A stretch of 64,000 nt of DNA, from the NCBI RefSeq assembly GCF_019602855.1, contig NZ_CP080766.1:1798001-1862000 (forward strand). Direction: 5' to 3'. The notes under the pieces were generated by a model. That model searched no databases. It was given only the letters and a program-made list of their open reading frames with translations, and was not told where the DNA came from. Position numbers and translations under genes: made by a program. This document shows, in pieces, positions 42,956 through 51,622 of the stretch; position 1 is the stretch's first letter; every line of letters begins with the position of its first letter. Origin of the DNA: Cupriavidus pinatubonensis (GTDB taxonomy: Bacteria; Pseudomonadota; Gammaproteobacteria; Burkholderiales; Burkholderiaceae).

Positions 42956-44359
42956 ATGTCTCACATCCTGATTGTCGACGACGACGAGAATGCCTGCGCC
43001 GCGCTGGCCGAGATCGTGGCACTGGAAGGGTTCACCGCCTCGACCGCGGGCAGCCTGCGTGAAGCCCGCCTGCAGATCGGCTGGCGCATGCCGGACGTGA
43101 TCCTGGCTGACCTGCGCCTGCCGGACGGCAACGGCCTGGAGCTGTTTGCCGAAGTGGCATCTTCGGGCGTGGAAATTATCCTCACCACCGGTTACGCGAG
43201 CGTAGACAGTGCCGTGGAAGCCCTGCGCTCGGGCGCCACCGATTACCTCGTCAAGCCCATCAACGTGGCGCGTCTGCAGACCGTGCTGAAGCGGCTCGCC
43301 AATACCGGAGCGCTGCGCGCGGAAATCCATTCGCTGCGCGGCGAATTGCGCCGCTATGGCCGGTTTGGCCGGTTGCTGGGCAGTTCCGACGTCATGCAGG
43401 CGGTCTACGACCAGCTCGCGCGGGTGGCGCCGACAGAGGCCACTGTGCTGCTGATCGGCGAGAGCGGCACCGGCAAGGAACTGGCGATGCAGACGGTGCA
43501 TGAGTTGTCCGCGCGGCGGCGGCAGCCGTTCCTGGCGGTCAACTGCGGCGCCATCTCGCCGACGCTGATCGAAACCGAGATGTTCGGCCACGAGCGGGGC
43601 AGCTTCACGGGCGCCGACCGCCAGCACAAGGGCTATTTCGAGCGCGCCGACGGCGGCACGCTGTTCCTTGACGAAATCACCGAGATGCCTGCCGAGCTGC
43701 AGGTCAAGCTGCTGCGCGTGCTCGAAACCGGCAGCTTCATGCGGGTCGGTACCAACCGCGAGCAGCACGCCGATGTGCGGGTGCTCGCGGCGACCAACCG
43801 CAATCCTGAAGAGGCCGTCGCCGAGGGCAAGCTGCGCGCGGACCTGTTCCACCGCCTCAATGTGTTTCCGGTAGAACTGCCGCCGCTGCGCGCACGTGGC
43901 GACGACGTGATCCAGATTGCCAATACGATGCTGGAGCAGCTCAATGCCGAGCAGGGCACTGCGCGGCGCTTCGCACCCAACGTGCTCGACAGCCTGCGCC
44001 AGCACATGTGGCCAGGCAATGTGCGCGAGTTGCGCAATTTTGTGCAGCGCGCCTACATCATGGCCGATGACGACCTGATCACCGAAGTACAGGTGCCGCT
44101 GCAGGCTGCGGCGGCGCAGGCGCCGGCCGCCGCGATGGTATCGGTGCCGGTGGGCATGTCGCTGGCCGATGCCGACCGGCAGCTCATCTTCGCGACACTG
44201 GAACAATGTGCCGGGGTGAAAAAGCACGCTGCGGAAATTCTTGGCATCAGCCTCAAGACCCTGTACAACCGGCTGGAAGATTATGCAGCGCGAGGCGAGC
44301 TGCCCGAGTGGCTGCGTGCCGCGCGCACCAGCCAGGGCGGCATCCAAGCCAGCGGCTGA
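42956..44359 (+). CDS. NtrC-type sigma-54-dependent response regulator
   Basis: A 467-aa regulator with receiver, AAA+ and Fis-type HTH domains. The receiver has Asp52 ([11 protein letters not shown]) and Lys100 intact; Walker A is GESGTGKE (168-175), the sigma-54 loop is GSFTGA (215-220), and the C terminus has [16 protein letters not shown], identical through the recognition helix to the divergent paralogue. The ATG at 42956 follows a clear break in similarity with upstream codons. A kinase-like gene follows 99 bases downstream and is the obvious partner, although its catalytic domain looks damaged. Confidence 0.93.
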   Translation: MSHILIVDDDENACAALAEIVALEGFTASTAGSLREARLQIGWRMPDVILADLRLPDGNGLELFAEVASSGVEIILTTGYASVDSAVEALRSGATDYLVKPINVARLQTVLKRLANTGALRAEIHSLRGELRRYGRFGRLLGSSDVMQAVYDQLARVAPTEATVLLIGESGTGKELAMQTVHELSARRRQPFLAVNCGAISPTLIETEMFGHERGSFTGADRQHKGYFERADGGTLFLDEITEMPAELQVKLLRVLETGSFMRVGTNREQHADVRVLAATNRNPEEAVAEGKLRADLFHRLNVFPVELPPLRARGDDVIQIANTMLEQLNAEQGTARRFAPNVLDSLRQHMWPGNVRELRNFVQRAYIMADDDLITEVQVPLQAAAAQAPAAAMVSVPVGMSLADADRQLIFATLEQCAGVKKHAAEILGISLKTLYNRLEDYAARGELPEWLRAARTSQGGIQASG

Positions 44360-44408
44360 CACCCACGGGCTCGCCACGGCGGTATCGGCTGGCCCCGCTT
44401 GAGCTGGG

Positions 44409-44424
44409 TTGCATGCTTTTTGCA
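44409..44424 (+). promoter_or_regulatory. Possible sigma-54 promoter before the kinase-like gene
   Basis: TTGCATG-CTTT-TTGCA matches TGGCACG-N4-TTGCA with correct spacing and a perfect -12 element, but the normally invariant -24 GG is TG. It lies 35 bases before the ATG at 44459. Confidence 0.4.
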
Positions 44425-44458
44425 TGGCAACTGCGTGAAAAACCGGGGCAACAAGATC

Positions 44459-45271
44459 ATGACGCAGCATTCGCCATCCAGCGAGCCGGAGCATCCGAAC
44501 CATGAACGCACGCCATCGCGCGAGCATGACGTGCGGACCGTGACGGAAGTTGGGGCGCTGATCGACCAGACCGCACACGACCTCCGTTCTTCGCTCAATG
44601 CCATCCAGAGCTGGGCCTACGTGCTCGAGCGCGCGATCGACCAGACCGCCGCGCCGGCACGGCGAGCGCTCGATGGCGTGCGCGCAGGCATCCAGCAGCA
44701 ACTGGCGCTGGTGGAGGAAATGGAAGAGGCTGTGCGCTTGCTGGCCGACGACAGCCCGCCGCAATGGCGCCGCACCGACCTGCTTGCCGCAACCACGCAG
44801 GCCGTCGCCGACCGCCGGCAGGCTGCGGCTGCGCGGGGTGTCGAACTGAAAGACGTGCAGACCAGCGGCGAGGCGTCCGACTGGTTCATCGACGCGGACC
44901 CGGTTCGCCTGGCACCGCTGCTGCGCCATCTGGTCGTGCATTGCATCTGGCGTTCGCAGGCGGGCGGCTCGGTGGCCGTGCATCTGTATGCGGAACCGGA
45001 GTACATCCGCTTGCGCATCACGGAAAGTCCGCCGGTGGATCAGACCCGCGGCGCAAGCCGCTTGTCCGTGCTCTCCGATTTCTTCGGACGGCGTCCGGCG
45101 CCGCCGGCGCAGTCCACGCGGCAGTCCAGCGCGCTGCTGCTCACGCGCCGCATGGTGGAGCTGCACGGTGCGGTGCTCAGCACTGAGAGCGAAACCTCCG
45201 ACACCGACAAGGTCACGGTCTGCATCGGCGTGAAGTTTCCACGCAAGGCGGCGCCTGCCGCCACGCTGTAG
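44459..45271 (+). CDS. Histidine-kinase-like protein with degenerate ATPase domain
   Basis: A 270-aa cytosolic protein. The dimerisation/H-box region is recognisable as DQTAHDLRSSLNAIQSWAYVL with His40. The following domain has the size and layout of a HATPase, ending with a typical last strand SSALLLTRRMVELHGAVLSTES, but the N-box Asn is missing (LLRHLVVHCIW) and no DxGxG glycine boxes are found (LRITESPPVDQ). It would probably not bind ATP normally and may act as a phosphotransfer or scaffold protein for the adjacent NtrC-type regulator. A sigma-54-like promoter precedes it. Confidence 0.75.
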   Translation: MTQHSPSSEPEHPNHERTPSREHDVRTVTEVGALIDQTAHDLRSSLNAIQSWAYVLERAIDQTAAPARRALDGVRAGIQQQLALVEEMEEAVRLLADDSPPQWRRTDLLAATTQAVADRRQAAAARGVELKDVQTSGEASDWFIDADPVRLAPLLRHLVVHCIWRSQAGGSVAVHLYAEPEYIRLRITESPPVDQTRGASRLSVLSDFFGRRPAPPAQSTRQSSALLLTRRMVELHGAVLSTESETSDTDKVTVCIGVKFPRKAAPAATL

Positions 45272-45283
45272 CTTTTACACTGC

Positions 45284-45302
45284 GCCGGCACAAAGTGCCG
45301 GC
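45284..45302. terminator. Hairpin downstream of the kinase-like gene
   Basis: GCCGGCAC-AAA-GTGCCGGC is a perfect 8-bp stem starting 13 bases beyond the stop at 45271. There is no T-run, so termination is only possible. Confidence 0.4.
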
Positions 45303-45328
45303 AATGCGCCCCCACTGCGGTCCGCTGA

Positions 45329-45805
<477 letters not shown>

Positions 45806-45867
45806 ACGCCGCGCAGCGCTAGCCATGCCGAGACAGCCCCAATGCCCCGCACGACAAAGGAGCCTCC

Positions 45868-46461
45868 ATGTCTGATGCCATCATCGCCGGTCGTTTCGAC
45901 AGCTTTGCCAAGGCGGAAACCACGGCGAGCCGCCTGCGCGCGCAAGGCGTCGCCGAAGAAGACCTGAGCGTCTTCTACGTCAATCCGCCCGGCCAGCACG
46001 CGACCTATCCGATCGGCGGCGACACCGCTGTCGATCCCGGTGCGCGCCGCTCGGGGTTGGGTGCGCTGACCGGCGTGCTGCTGGGCGCGACGATGGGTGC
46101 GGCCGTCGGTGCCGCACTGGTGACGATCCTGGCGCTGTCGCCGCCCGTTTCGCTGTTCGTGCTGGTCTTTACGACAGGACTCGGGGCCTATGCCGGTTCG
46201 CTCGTCGGTGCGCTGTCCCTGACCCGCTCCGGACGGGCCGAAGCCCGTGGCGGTGGTTCGCCCGTGCGCAACGCCGGCGTATTGCTGGCCGCGCATGTCG
46301 AAACCGGCAACGCGGGCCTGGTGTGCGATGTCCTGCGCAAGGGTGGCGCACGGGACATCGAGCGTGCACAGGGCCACTGGCGTGAAGGCCGTTGGTCCGA
46401 TTTCGACCCGCTGGCACCGCCCGTGCCGGCCGGGCGTGAAGGCGAGCCGTACCGCGCGTGA
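45868..46461 (+). CDS. Membrane protein with general stress protein 17M-like domain
   Basis: A 197-aa protein. The N-terminal 45 residues (IIAGRFDSFAKAETTASRLRAQGVAEEDLSVFYV) resemble the GSP17M/YflT-like domain. Two glycine-rich hydrophobic helices follow (about 68-92 and 94-120), then a second ferredoxin-like segment GVLLAAHVETGNAGLVCDVLRKGGARDIERAQG. AAAGGAG lies 9 bases before the ATG. Such proteins are linked to envelope or oxidative stress by context only. A PRC-barrel gene follows after 37 bases. Confidence 0.75.
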   Translation: MSDAIIAGRFDSFAKAETTASRLRAQGVAEEDLSVFYVNPPGQHATYPIGGDTAVDPGARRSGLGALTGVLLGATMGAAVGAALVTILALSPPVSLFVLVFTTGLGAYAGSLVGALSLTRSGRAEARGGGSPVRNAGVLLAAHVETGNAGLVCDVLRKGGARDIERAQGHWREGRWSDFDPLAPPVPAGREGEPYRA

Positions 46462-46498
46462 CGGATCTGTTCGCATTTGCAACCATCAGGAGATGTCC

Positions 46499-46990
46499 AT
46501 GAGACCCGAGCAACCCCCGCCCCGTGATCTGGATCCGGATCTTGATCCGCGCCGTGAACCGCCCCCGCCGCGTGGCGCCGCGATTGTCGGCACGATCGAC
46601 CACAATTCACCGGGCCCGGGCCCGTTCGTGATGGCGGCCGATACGCTGGAAGGCAACAAGGTGGTCGATCCGTCCGGCGACGACATCGGCACCATCGACC
46701 ACATCATGATCGACGTGCCCGGCGGACGCGTTGCGTATGCGGTGCTGGCCGTCGGCGGCTTCCTCGGTATCGGCGAAAAGCTGTTCGCGCTGCCGTGGTC
46801 CGCACTGACGCTCGATACGCGCCGCAAGTGCTTCGTGCTCGGCGTGGAGAAGGACCGCCTGAAGGCCGCACCGGGATTCGACAAGGATCACTGGCCTGGC
46901 ATGGCGGATTCGCAGTGGGCCACCAGCATTCACGAGTACTACGGCATTTCGCCGTACTGGGAGTCGGATCGCTACGATCCGTGGCGTTGA
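46499..46990 (+). CDS. PRC-barrel domain protein
   Basis: A 163-aa cytosolic protein with a Pro/Asp-rich N terminus and a PRC-barrel domain (about 46-125: MAADTLEGNKVVDPSGDDIGTIDHIMIDVPGGRVAYAVLAVGG and KLFALPWSALTLDTRRKCFVL). The C-terminal tail WATSIHEYYGISPYWES is typical of a family common in soil proteobacteria. AGGAG with 6-base spacing favours ATG 46499 over ATG 46493. PRC barrels occur in photosynthetic reaction centre H subunits and RimM; here the role is unknown but stress-associated by context. Confidence 0.85.
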   Translation: MRPEQPPPRDLDPDLDPRREPPPPRGAAIVGTIDHNSPGPGPFVMAADTLEGNKVVDPSGDDIGTIDHIMIDVPGGRVAYAVLAVGGFLGIGEKLFALPWSALTLDTRRKCFVLGVEKDRLKAAPGFDKDHWPGMADSQWATSIHEYYGISPYWESDRYDPWR

Positions 46991-47070
46991 TCGGACCCTG
47001 CGCCGCATTGGCGGCCGCGTGGATCCCGCCACGGCGATGACAACGGATTCAGGGTGGGAGAGAGGGGTGA

Positions 47071-47103
47071 GGGCCGGCGGCGCTGTCCGTCGGCCCTTGC
47101 TTT
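47071..47103 (+). terminator. Terminator after the PRC-barrel gene
   Basis: GGGCCGGCGG and CCGTCGGCCC form a 10-bp stem with one G-T pair, followed by TTGCTTTG. It lies 80 bases beyond the stop at 46990 and just before the convergent BON gene ends. Confidence 0.55.
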
Positions 47104-47129
47104 GTGCGGGGCCTGAACGCAGGTGTTGC

Positions 47130-47444
47130 CTACACCTTGTGGTGAATGGGGCCCGAGGCGTGATCCGCCGGGTCTGCATTCATGCCACTGACGGCCGGCT
47201 GTGCGGGAGCGGGAACAGGAGGATCGTCGCGCCGCGTGCGCAGGGCGTTGTGAACACCGAGTACGCCGGGGCTGATCGCCGCGGCTTTCTCGATATCTTG
47301 CGCGACGGACGGGGTATCGACGCAGCCAGTCAGCGTGACGCGGCCATCGGCCACTTCGACGACGAGCCCTTCGGGCAGGCTGCCGCCGAAGGCCTCGGCA
47401 ATGCGCGCACGTACCTGCGCTTCCAGTTCGGGGGATTGCGGCAT
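47130..47444 (-). CDS. Cytosolic BON-domain protein
   Basis: A 104-aa protein that is one BON domain (PQSPELEAQVRARIAEAFGG ... VADGRVTLTGCVDTPSVAQDIEKAAAISPGVLGVHNAL) with a short Pro/Ala tail and no signal peptide. The ATG at 47444 follows GGAGA; upstream in-frame codons show no similarity and are rejected. It is transcribed opposite to its neighbours. It differs from the secreted BON protein at 33161 in lacking an export signal, so it would act on the inner leaflet or on another partner. Confidence 0.82.
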   Translation of the reverse strand: MPQSPELEAQVRARIAEAFGGSLPEGLVVEVADGRVTLTGCVDTPSVAQDIEKAAAISPGVLGVHNALRTRRDDPPVPAPAQPAVSGMNADPADHASGPIHHKV

Positions 47445-47642
47445 GGTGTTCTCCGGTTGGGGCAAGAGGAATCCCAGGCCGCGCAAGATGTGTTCCAGCG
47501 CCGACGCCGCTCGCATGCCGAAGTGCGGCGCGCGTTGTAGGACAGCGCCCGCTGAACATCGGCGGCGTGATCCATACAATAAAAAGCAGCGCATGCCGGC
47601 ACAAGCCGATGGAGCGAGAAGCGAGAAGCGAGGAGAGCGGCA

Positions 47643-48242
47643 ATGAGCAGAAACGGTCCCGACCTCAAGGATACGCAAGGCGCGGCAGCCTCACAGGCCG
47701 GGCGGCACAGATCCCGTCTGATTCATGGGTTCGACAGATTCGCGGGCGCAGCCACGCGCCACGCCGGGTCCCCCACTGCGTTTGTGATGGCAGTGTTCGT
47801 GGTTGTGGCATGGGCTGTCACGGGCCCGATGTTCGGCTACTCGGAGACGTGGCAACTCGTCATCAATACAGGAACCACCATCGTGACTTTCCTCATGGTG
47901 TTCCTGATCCAGCAGAGCCAGAACAAGGATGCCGTCGCCGTGCACCTGAAGCTCAACGAGTTGCTGGCCTCGCATCGCGAAGCGAGCAATATGCTCGTCG
48001 CCATCGAGGATCTCGATGAAGAAGAGTTGCGCCAGCTCGCCGCGTTCTACCGCCATCTGGCCGAGCTTGCCGAACAGGAGGGCGGCCTCAAGTGCAGCCA
48101 CTCGCTCGATGAGGCGAACATGAATACCGCGAAGAAGCGCGAGGCCCGCGTCAGCCGCCACGCCGTCGCACCGGATGCCGGACCTTCGTCCGCGAAGCCA
48201 GGCAAGGCGCCGGAAGCCGACATGGCCAGCCACGAGGCCTGA
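47643..48242 (+). CDS. Low-affinity iron permease family protein
   Basis: A 199-aa protein with two membrane helices (about 45-62 and 72-92) in the segment SPTAFVMAVFVVVAWAVTGPMFGYSETWQLVINTGTTIVTFLMVFLIQQSQNKD, which defines the Fet4-like low-affinity iron permease family in bacteria. After the helices come a charged cytosolic helix HLKLNELLASHREASNMLVAIEDLDEEEL and a Lys/Ala-rich tail. Iron transport has not been shown for the short bacterial forms. GAGGAGAG precedes the ATG. The DUF3182 gene begins one base after its stop. Confidence 0.82.
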   Translation: MSRNGPDLKDTQGAAASQAGRHRSRLIHGFDRFAGAATRHAGSPTAFVMAVFVVVAWAVTGPMFGYSETWQLVINTGTTIVTFLMVFLIQQSQNKDAVAVHLKLNELLASHREASNMLVAIEDLDEEELRQLAAFYRHLAELAEQEGGLKCSHSLDEANMNTAKKREARVSRHAVAPDAGPSSAKPGKAPEADMASHEA

Positions 48243-48243
48243 C

Positions 48244-49410
48244 ATGCCAGCGACCAATAACAAGGCGAGGCAGGTGATGGTGTATGGCTGCGCACGCTAC
48301 GGGCAGCCGGACAGCCACCAGGCCATGACGCTCGAACAGATCGGCCGGAACGTGGCGAAGATCGGCGGCTACGGCTTCAGCGGTGCCTACGAGCACAGCG
48401 CCACTGCGCGGACGCCGGCTGGCGGAACCGCGGCGCCATATCTCGTGCCGCTGGACACGGTGGTGGGTGACGCGCAGGCGCAAGCGCTGCATCTTCGCAG
48501 CGCCGACGACCTGTTTGGCGGGGTGGTGCCGTTTGCGTTCGTGGCGACCAAGGTGATCTCGCACGGGCTGGTCGCGCCCGATGCGGTTGCGCCCGCGGGC
48601 TGGAATCCGGACTTCGCGCAGCGGGCAGGTGCGGCGGTGCTGCCTGGCTTCACGGCGTTCTCGCTCGAAGACGCCCGCAGCGCCGGCCTGCGCCTGATGG
48701 CCGGCGGCGTAGTCCGGCTCAAGGATCCGTGCGGCATCGGCGGGCTCGGCCAGCAGACCGTCGACAGCGAAGCCGCGCTCGACGCTGCGTTGGCGGCGAT
48801 GTCGGCGACCGACATCGAATCCCATGGCCTCGTACTCGAGCGCGATCTCGATTCGCCGGACACGTACAGTGTCGGACAGATACTGGTAGCGGGAGTGCTG
48901 GCCAGTTATTGCGGCACGCAGGATCTCACCGTCAACAACACCGGTGAAGAGGTATATGGCGGATCAACGCTGGCGGTTGTGCGCGGCGGCTTCGATGCGC
49001 TGCTGGCCCAGCCGTTCGGGCCGCGTGCGTTGTCGGCGATCCGTGCGGCCATGGCCTATCACGACGCCGCGCTCGCCTGCTACCCCGGCATGGTGCTGTC
49101 ACGCTGCAACTACGACGTGGCATTCGGCGTGCCGGTCGGCGCCACTGGCGAAGGCGCAGCCAGGGCGCTCACCGGCGTCCTGGAGCAATCGTGGCGCGTG
49201 GGCGGCGCCACGGGCGCGGAACTGGCCGCGCTGAGAGCGCTGAAGGCTGACCCCGCGCGTGAGCGCGTCGTGGCCGCCACGCGTGAAGTGTATGGTCCGG
49301 ACGCGCACTTGCCGGCCGGTGCCGAACTGTATTTTCAGGGCGAGGACCGCCACGTGGGCCTGCTTACCAAGTACGCATATCTGGAGTCGGACAACGATGG
49401 CCACCCATGA
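48244..49410 (+). CDS. DUF3182 protein, possibly ATP-grasp-like
   Basis: A 388-aa protein recognised as the DUF3182 family of Burkholderiales. Segments such as GGVVRLKDPCGIGGLGQQTV, HGLVLERDLDSPDTYSVGQILVAG and DLTVNNTGEEVYGGSTLAVVRGG have the look of an ATP-grasp fold (glycine-rich lid and acidic metal-binding patch), but this is my reading of the pattern. The start at 48244 is one base past the preceding stop; an upstream start would overlap that gene. The alpha/beta hydrolase gene overlaps its 3' end by 14 bases. Substrate and pathway are unknown. Confidence 0.72.
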   Translation: MPATNNKARQVMVYGCARYGQPDSHQAMTLEQIGRNVAKIGGYGFSGAYEHSATARTPAGGTAAPYLVPLDTVVGDAQAQALHLRSADDLFGGVVPFAFVATKVISHGLVAPDAVAPAGWNPDFAQRAGAAVLPGFTAFSLEDARSAGLRLMAGGVVRLKDPCGIGGLGQQTVDSEAALDAALAAMSATDIESHGLVLERDLDSPDTYSVGQILVAGVLASYCGTQDLTVNNTGEEVYGGSTLAVVRGGFDALLAQPFGPRALSAIRAAMAYHDAALACYPGMVLSRCNYDVAFGVPVGATGEGAARALTGVLEQSWRVGGATGAELAALRALKADPARERVVAATREVYGPDAHLPAGAELYFQGEDRHVGLLTKYAYLESDNDGHP

Positions 49411-50227
49411 AGATCTGATCGAAATCCAGAGCGAAGGCGGCAGCATTGCCGGCACGCTGATTGCGCCAGCCACCAGGCTGCCCGGCGTGCTGTTCGTGCA
49501 TGGATGGGGCGGCAGCCAGGAGCAGTATCTGGCGCGCGCGCGCAAGGTGGCAGGGCTCGGTTGCGTGTGCCTGACTTTCGACCTGACCGGCCACGCTGGT
49601 ACCCGCGCGCAGTATGAAACTGTCAGCCGGATGCGCAACCTGGCGGATGTGGTCGCCGCCTATGACGTACTGGCGCGCCACGCGGAGGTGGACCGCAATG
49701 CCATTGCGGTGGTGGGCAGCAGCTACGGGGGCTATCTGGCCGCCGTCCTGACCAGCATGCGCCATGTGCGCTGGCTGGGGCTGCGCGCGCCGGCGCTGTA
49801 CATGGACGAGGGCTGGGAGCATCCGAAGCGGCAGCTTCATCGCGAACAGGACCTCGTCAACTACCGGCGCTCCATCGTACCGCCCGAGACCAACCGGGCA
49901 TTGCGTGCCTGCACCGCCTTCGAGGGCGATGTGCTTGTGATTGAATCGGAGAACGACCAGATCGTCCCGCATGCGGCGGTCACCAGCTACGTGGATGCCT
50001 GTGTACGTGCGAATTCCATGACCTATCGCGTGATCAAAGGGGCGGACCACGGTATCACCGATGAAGAGCACCAGCGCGCTTACTCCAGCCTGTTGCTCAA
50101 CTGGTTGCGGGAGATGGTCACCGGGGCGCGCGCAGGTCCCGTCTCTGCGCAGCGTCCGACGGCGGCTAATTCGCCGTCTGCGGATGAGGCACGGCGCGCT
50201 TCGGAAGGCTCCGGAGCGCGGCCGTAG
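49397..50227 (+). CDS. Alpha/beta hydrolase
   Basis: A 276-aa serine hydrolase. The oxyanion strand is VLFVHGWGGSQEQY, the nucleophile elbow GSSYGG contains the catalytic Ser, and Asp in ESENDQIVPH and His in GADHGITDEE complete the triad. It resembles the BAAT/dienelactone-hydrolase-like group of small hydrolases. The ATG at 49397 lies inside the end of the DUF3182 gene (14-base overlap), a strong hint of a joint pathway. The last 35 residues are disordered. Substrate unknown. Confidence 0.85.
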   Translation: MATHEDLIEIQSEGGSIAGTLIAPATRLPGVLFVHGWGGSQEQYLARARKVAGLGCVCLTFDLTGHAGTRAQYETVSRMRNLADVVAAYDVLARHAEVDRNAIAVVGSSYGGYLAAVLTSMRHVRWLGLRAPALYMDEGWEHPKRQLHREQDLVNYRRSIVPPETNRALRACTAFEGDVLVIESENDQIVPHAAVTSYVDACVRANSMTYRVIKGADHGITDEEHQRAYSSLLLNWLREMVTGARAGPVSAQRPTAANSPSADEARRASEGSGARP

Positions 50228-50319
50228 GGCCCGCTCATGCAAAGCGCCCGGCGGCGCCAGTGCGGCACGGGCGTATAACGCGACGGGCGTATGGCGCGCG
50301 GCTCAAACGAGCGGGGCGA

Positions 50320-50508
50320 TCACTTGTCCGACACGTGCTTGGGCTTGCCCTTGGTTTTGGTCGATGCCATCTTCTCGAGTTCCTTGGTGCTCATCGACTT
50401 GGCCATCGATTTGGATGCGCCCTTGAGCGCGCCGGCCTTCTTGTCGCCGCGCTTGGCGGCAAGCGCCGCGCCGGCGGCCTGCTGCTGTGCCTTGGATTTG
50501 GCTGGCAT
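50320..50508 (-). CDS. DUF3008 small basic protein
   Basis: A 62-aa lysine-rich protein matching DUF3008: PAKSKAQQQAAGAALAAKRGD, LKGASKSMAKSMSTKELEKMAST, and a final KGKPKHVSDK. The family is widespread in proteobacteria, with no established function; members often lie in stress regulons. AAGGAGGTTAG gives an excellent ribosome-binding site before the ATG at 50508. It is divergent from the hydrolase operon across a short gap that contains an 11-base direct repeat unit ACGGGCGTAT (50267 and 50283). Confidence 0.9.
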   Translation of the reverse strand: MPAKSKAQQQAAGAALAAKRGDKKAGALKGASKSMAKSMSTKELEKMASTKTKGKPKHVSDK

Positions 50509-50605
50509 GACTAACCTCCTTCTTTTTCAGGGCGCTGCGCCCGGCGAAGGAACGAACCCGGACGCCAGCGCATGCGTGCACGATGCAGTGCACATTTCTG
50601 CCTGT

Positions 50606-50764
50606 CTATATTCGGCCCAGCACGACCAGGAGAGCCACGATCAGGACAATGAGGCCCAGTCCGCCGCTTGGCCAGTATCCCCAGCCCGAGCTGTACGGCC
50701 ATGCCGGCAAGGCGCCGACGAGCAACAGGATCAGTAAGATCAGAAGAATGGTGCCGATTCCCAT
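50606..50764 (-). CDS. DUF3309 small membrane protein
   Basis: A 52-aa membrane protein of the DUF3309 family. The sequence MGIGTILLILLILLLVGALP and the motif YSSGWGYWPSGGLGLIVLIV give two helices joined by a WPYSxGWGYxPSGG turn, diagnostic of the family. The ATG at 50764 gives the standard length; a longer frame to 50848 is a poor match. It is on the same strand as the DUF3008 gene, 97 bases upstream of it. Function unknown; family members are often stress-induced. Confidence 0.9.
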   Translation of the reverse strand: MGIGTILLILLILLLVGALPAWPYSSGWGYWPSGGLGLIVLIVALLVVLGRI

Positions 50765-50968
50765 ATCGCGCTCCGGTTTTTGGGCCGCGAGGCCACGCTT
50801 GTCATCAGGGCGCGGCCGGTCAGTGTGCCGGGGTGTTGAATGGGCCATAAACCGGCTTCGCCACGCAGTTTCAGCGTAGCCGAGGGCGTTGCCGCATCCT
50901 TCCCGAACGCGGCTGAAAACCTTGTAGGAATCGGACGACGACCGGGCGCTTGACCCGGCACTCGCGGC

Positions 50969-51622
50969 TCAGCCGGCCTCGGTCAGGCCGCGTTCCACGG
51001 CATAGACTGCCACCTGCACCCGGCTGGCAAGGTTGAGCTTTTTCAGGATATTTTGCACGTGGATCTTCACGGTGCTCTCGGCGACACCCAGGTCGCGTGC
51101 GATCTCCTTGTTGCTCTCGCCGCGCGTCAGCCCCTGCACGATCTCGCGCTCGCGCGCAGTGAGCTTCGCGGTGTCGTCTTGGCGCACCGGGGCTGGCGCG
51201 GGCGCGCGAAACTGCTGCACGAGCTTCGCTGTCATGGCTTCGGAGATCACGGGCTCCCCGGCGGCGGCGCGGCGGATGGCGCTCGTGAGCGCTTCGGTCT
51301 CGATATTCTTCAGCAGGTAGCCGCGCGCGCCGCGGCGCAGCGCGGTGGCCAGTTCCTCGGCCTCTTCCGATACGGTCAGCACGATCACCGCCGAGTCCGG
51401 CAGGTCTTCGACCAGCAACTGCAGCGCTTCCAGCCCTGACAGGCCCGGCATGTTCAGGTCCAGCAAGATGACATCGGGCCGGTGCTGCTTGGCGCGCTTG
51501 ATGCCCTCCACGCCGTCGGCCGCTTCATCGACGATCTCGAAGTCGGCCTGCCGCTGGAGCAGCGCGCGGATGCCCGAGCGGAACAGCGTGTGGTCGTCGA
51601 TCAGCAGGATGCGGATGGTCAT
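50969..51622 (-). CDS. narL: Nitrate/nitrite response regulator NarL
   Basis: A 217-aa NarL/FixJ-type response regulator. The receiver has the acidic pocket IDDH, phosphoacceptor Asp55 (LLDLNMPGLSG) and Lys105; the C-terminal LuxR-type HTH reads LTAREREIVQGLTRGESNKEIARDLGVAESTVKIHVQNILKKL. It overlaps narX by 4 bases, so both are made together. The pairing with a NarX-like kinase with an intact P-box supports the NarL name. Targets such as nar or nir operons are not in the window, but the hemerythrin operon is next door. Confidence 0.93.
   Translation of the reverse strand: MTIRILLIDDHTLFRSGIRALLQRQADFEIVDEAADGVEGIKRAKQHRPDVILLDLNMPGLSGLEALQLLVEDLPDSAVIVLTVSEEAEELATALRRGARGYLLKNIETEALTSAIRRAAAGEPVISEAMTAKLVQQFRAPAPAPVRQDDTAKLTAREREIVQGLTRGESNKEIARDLGVAESTVKIHVQNILKKLNLASRVQVAVYAVERGLTEAG

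Noticed and set aside
42926..45166. Long minus-strand open frame opposite the NtrC-type regulator and kinase-like gene
   Set aside because: It is a frame antisense to recognisable domains and has no domain signature of its own.
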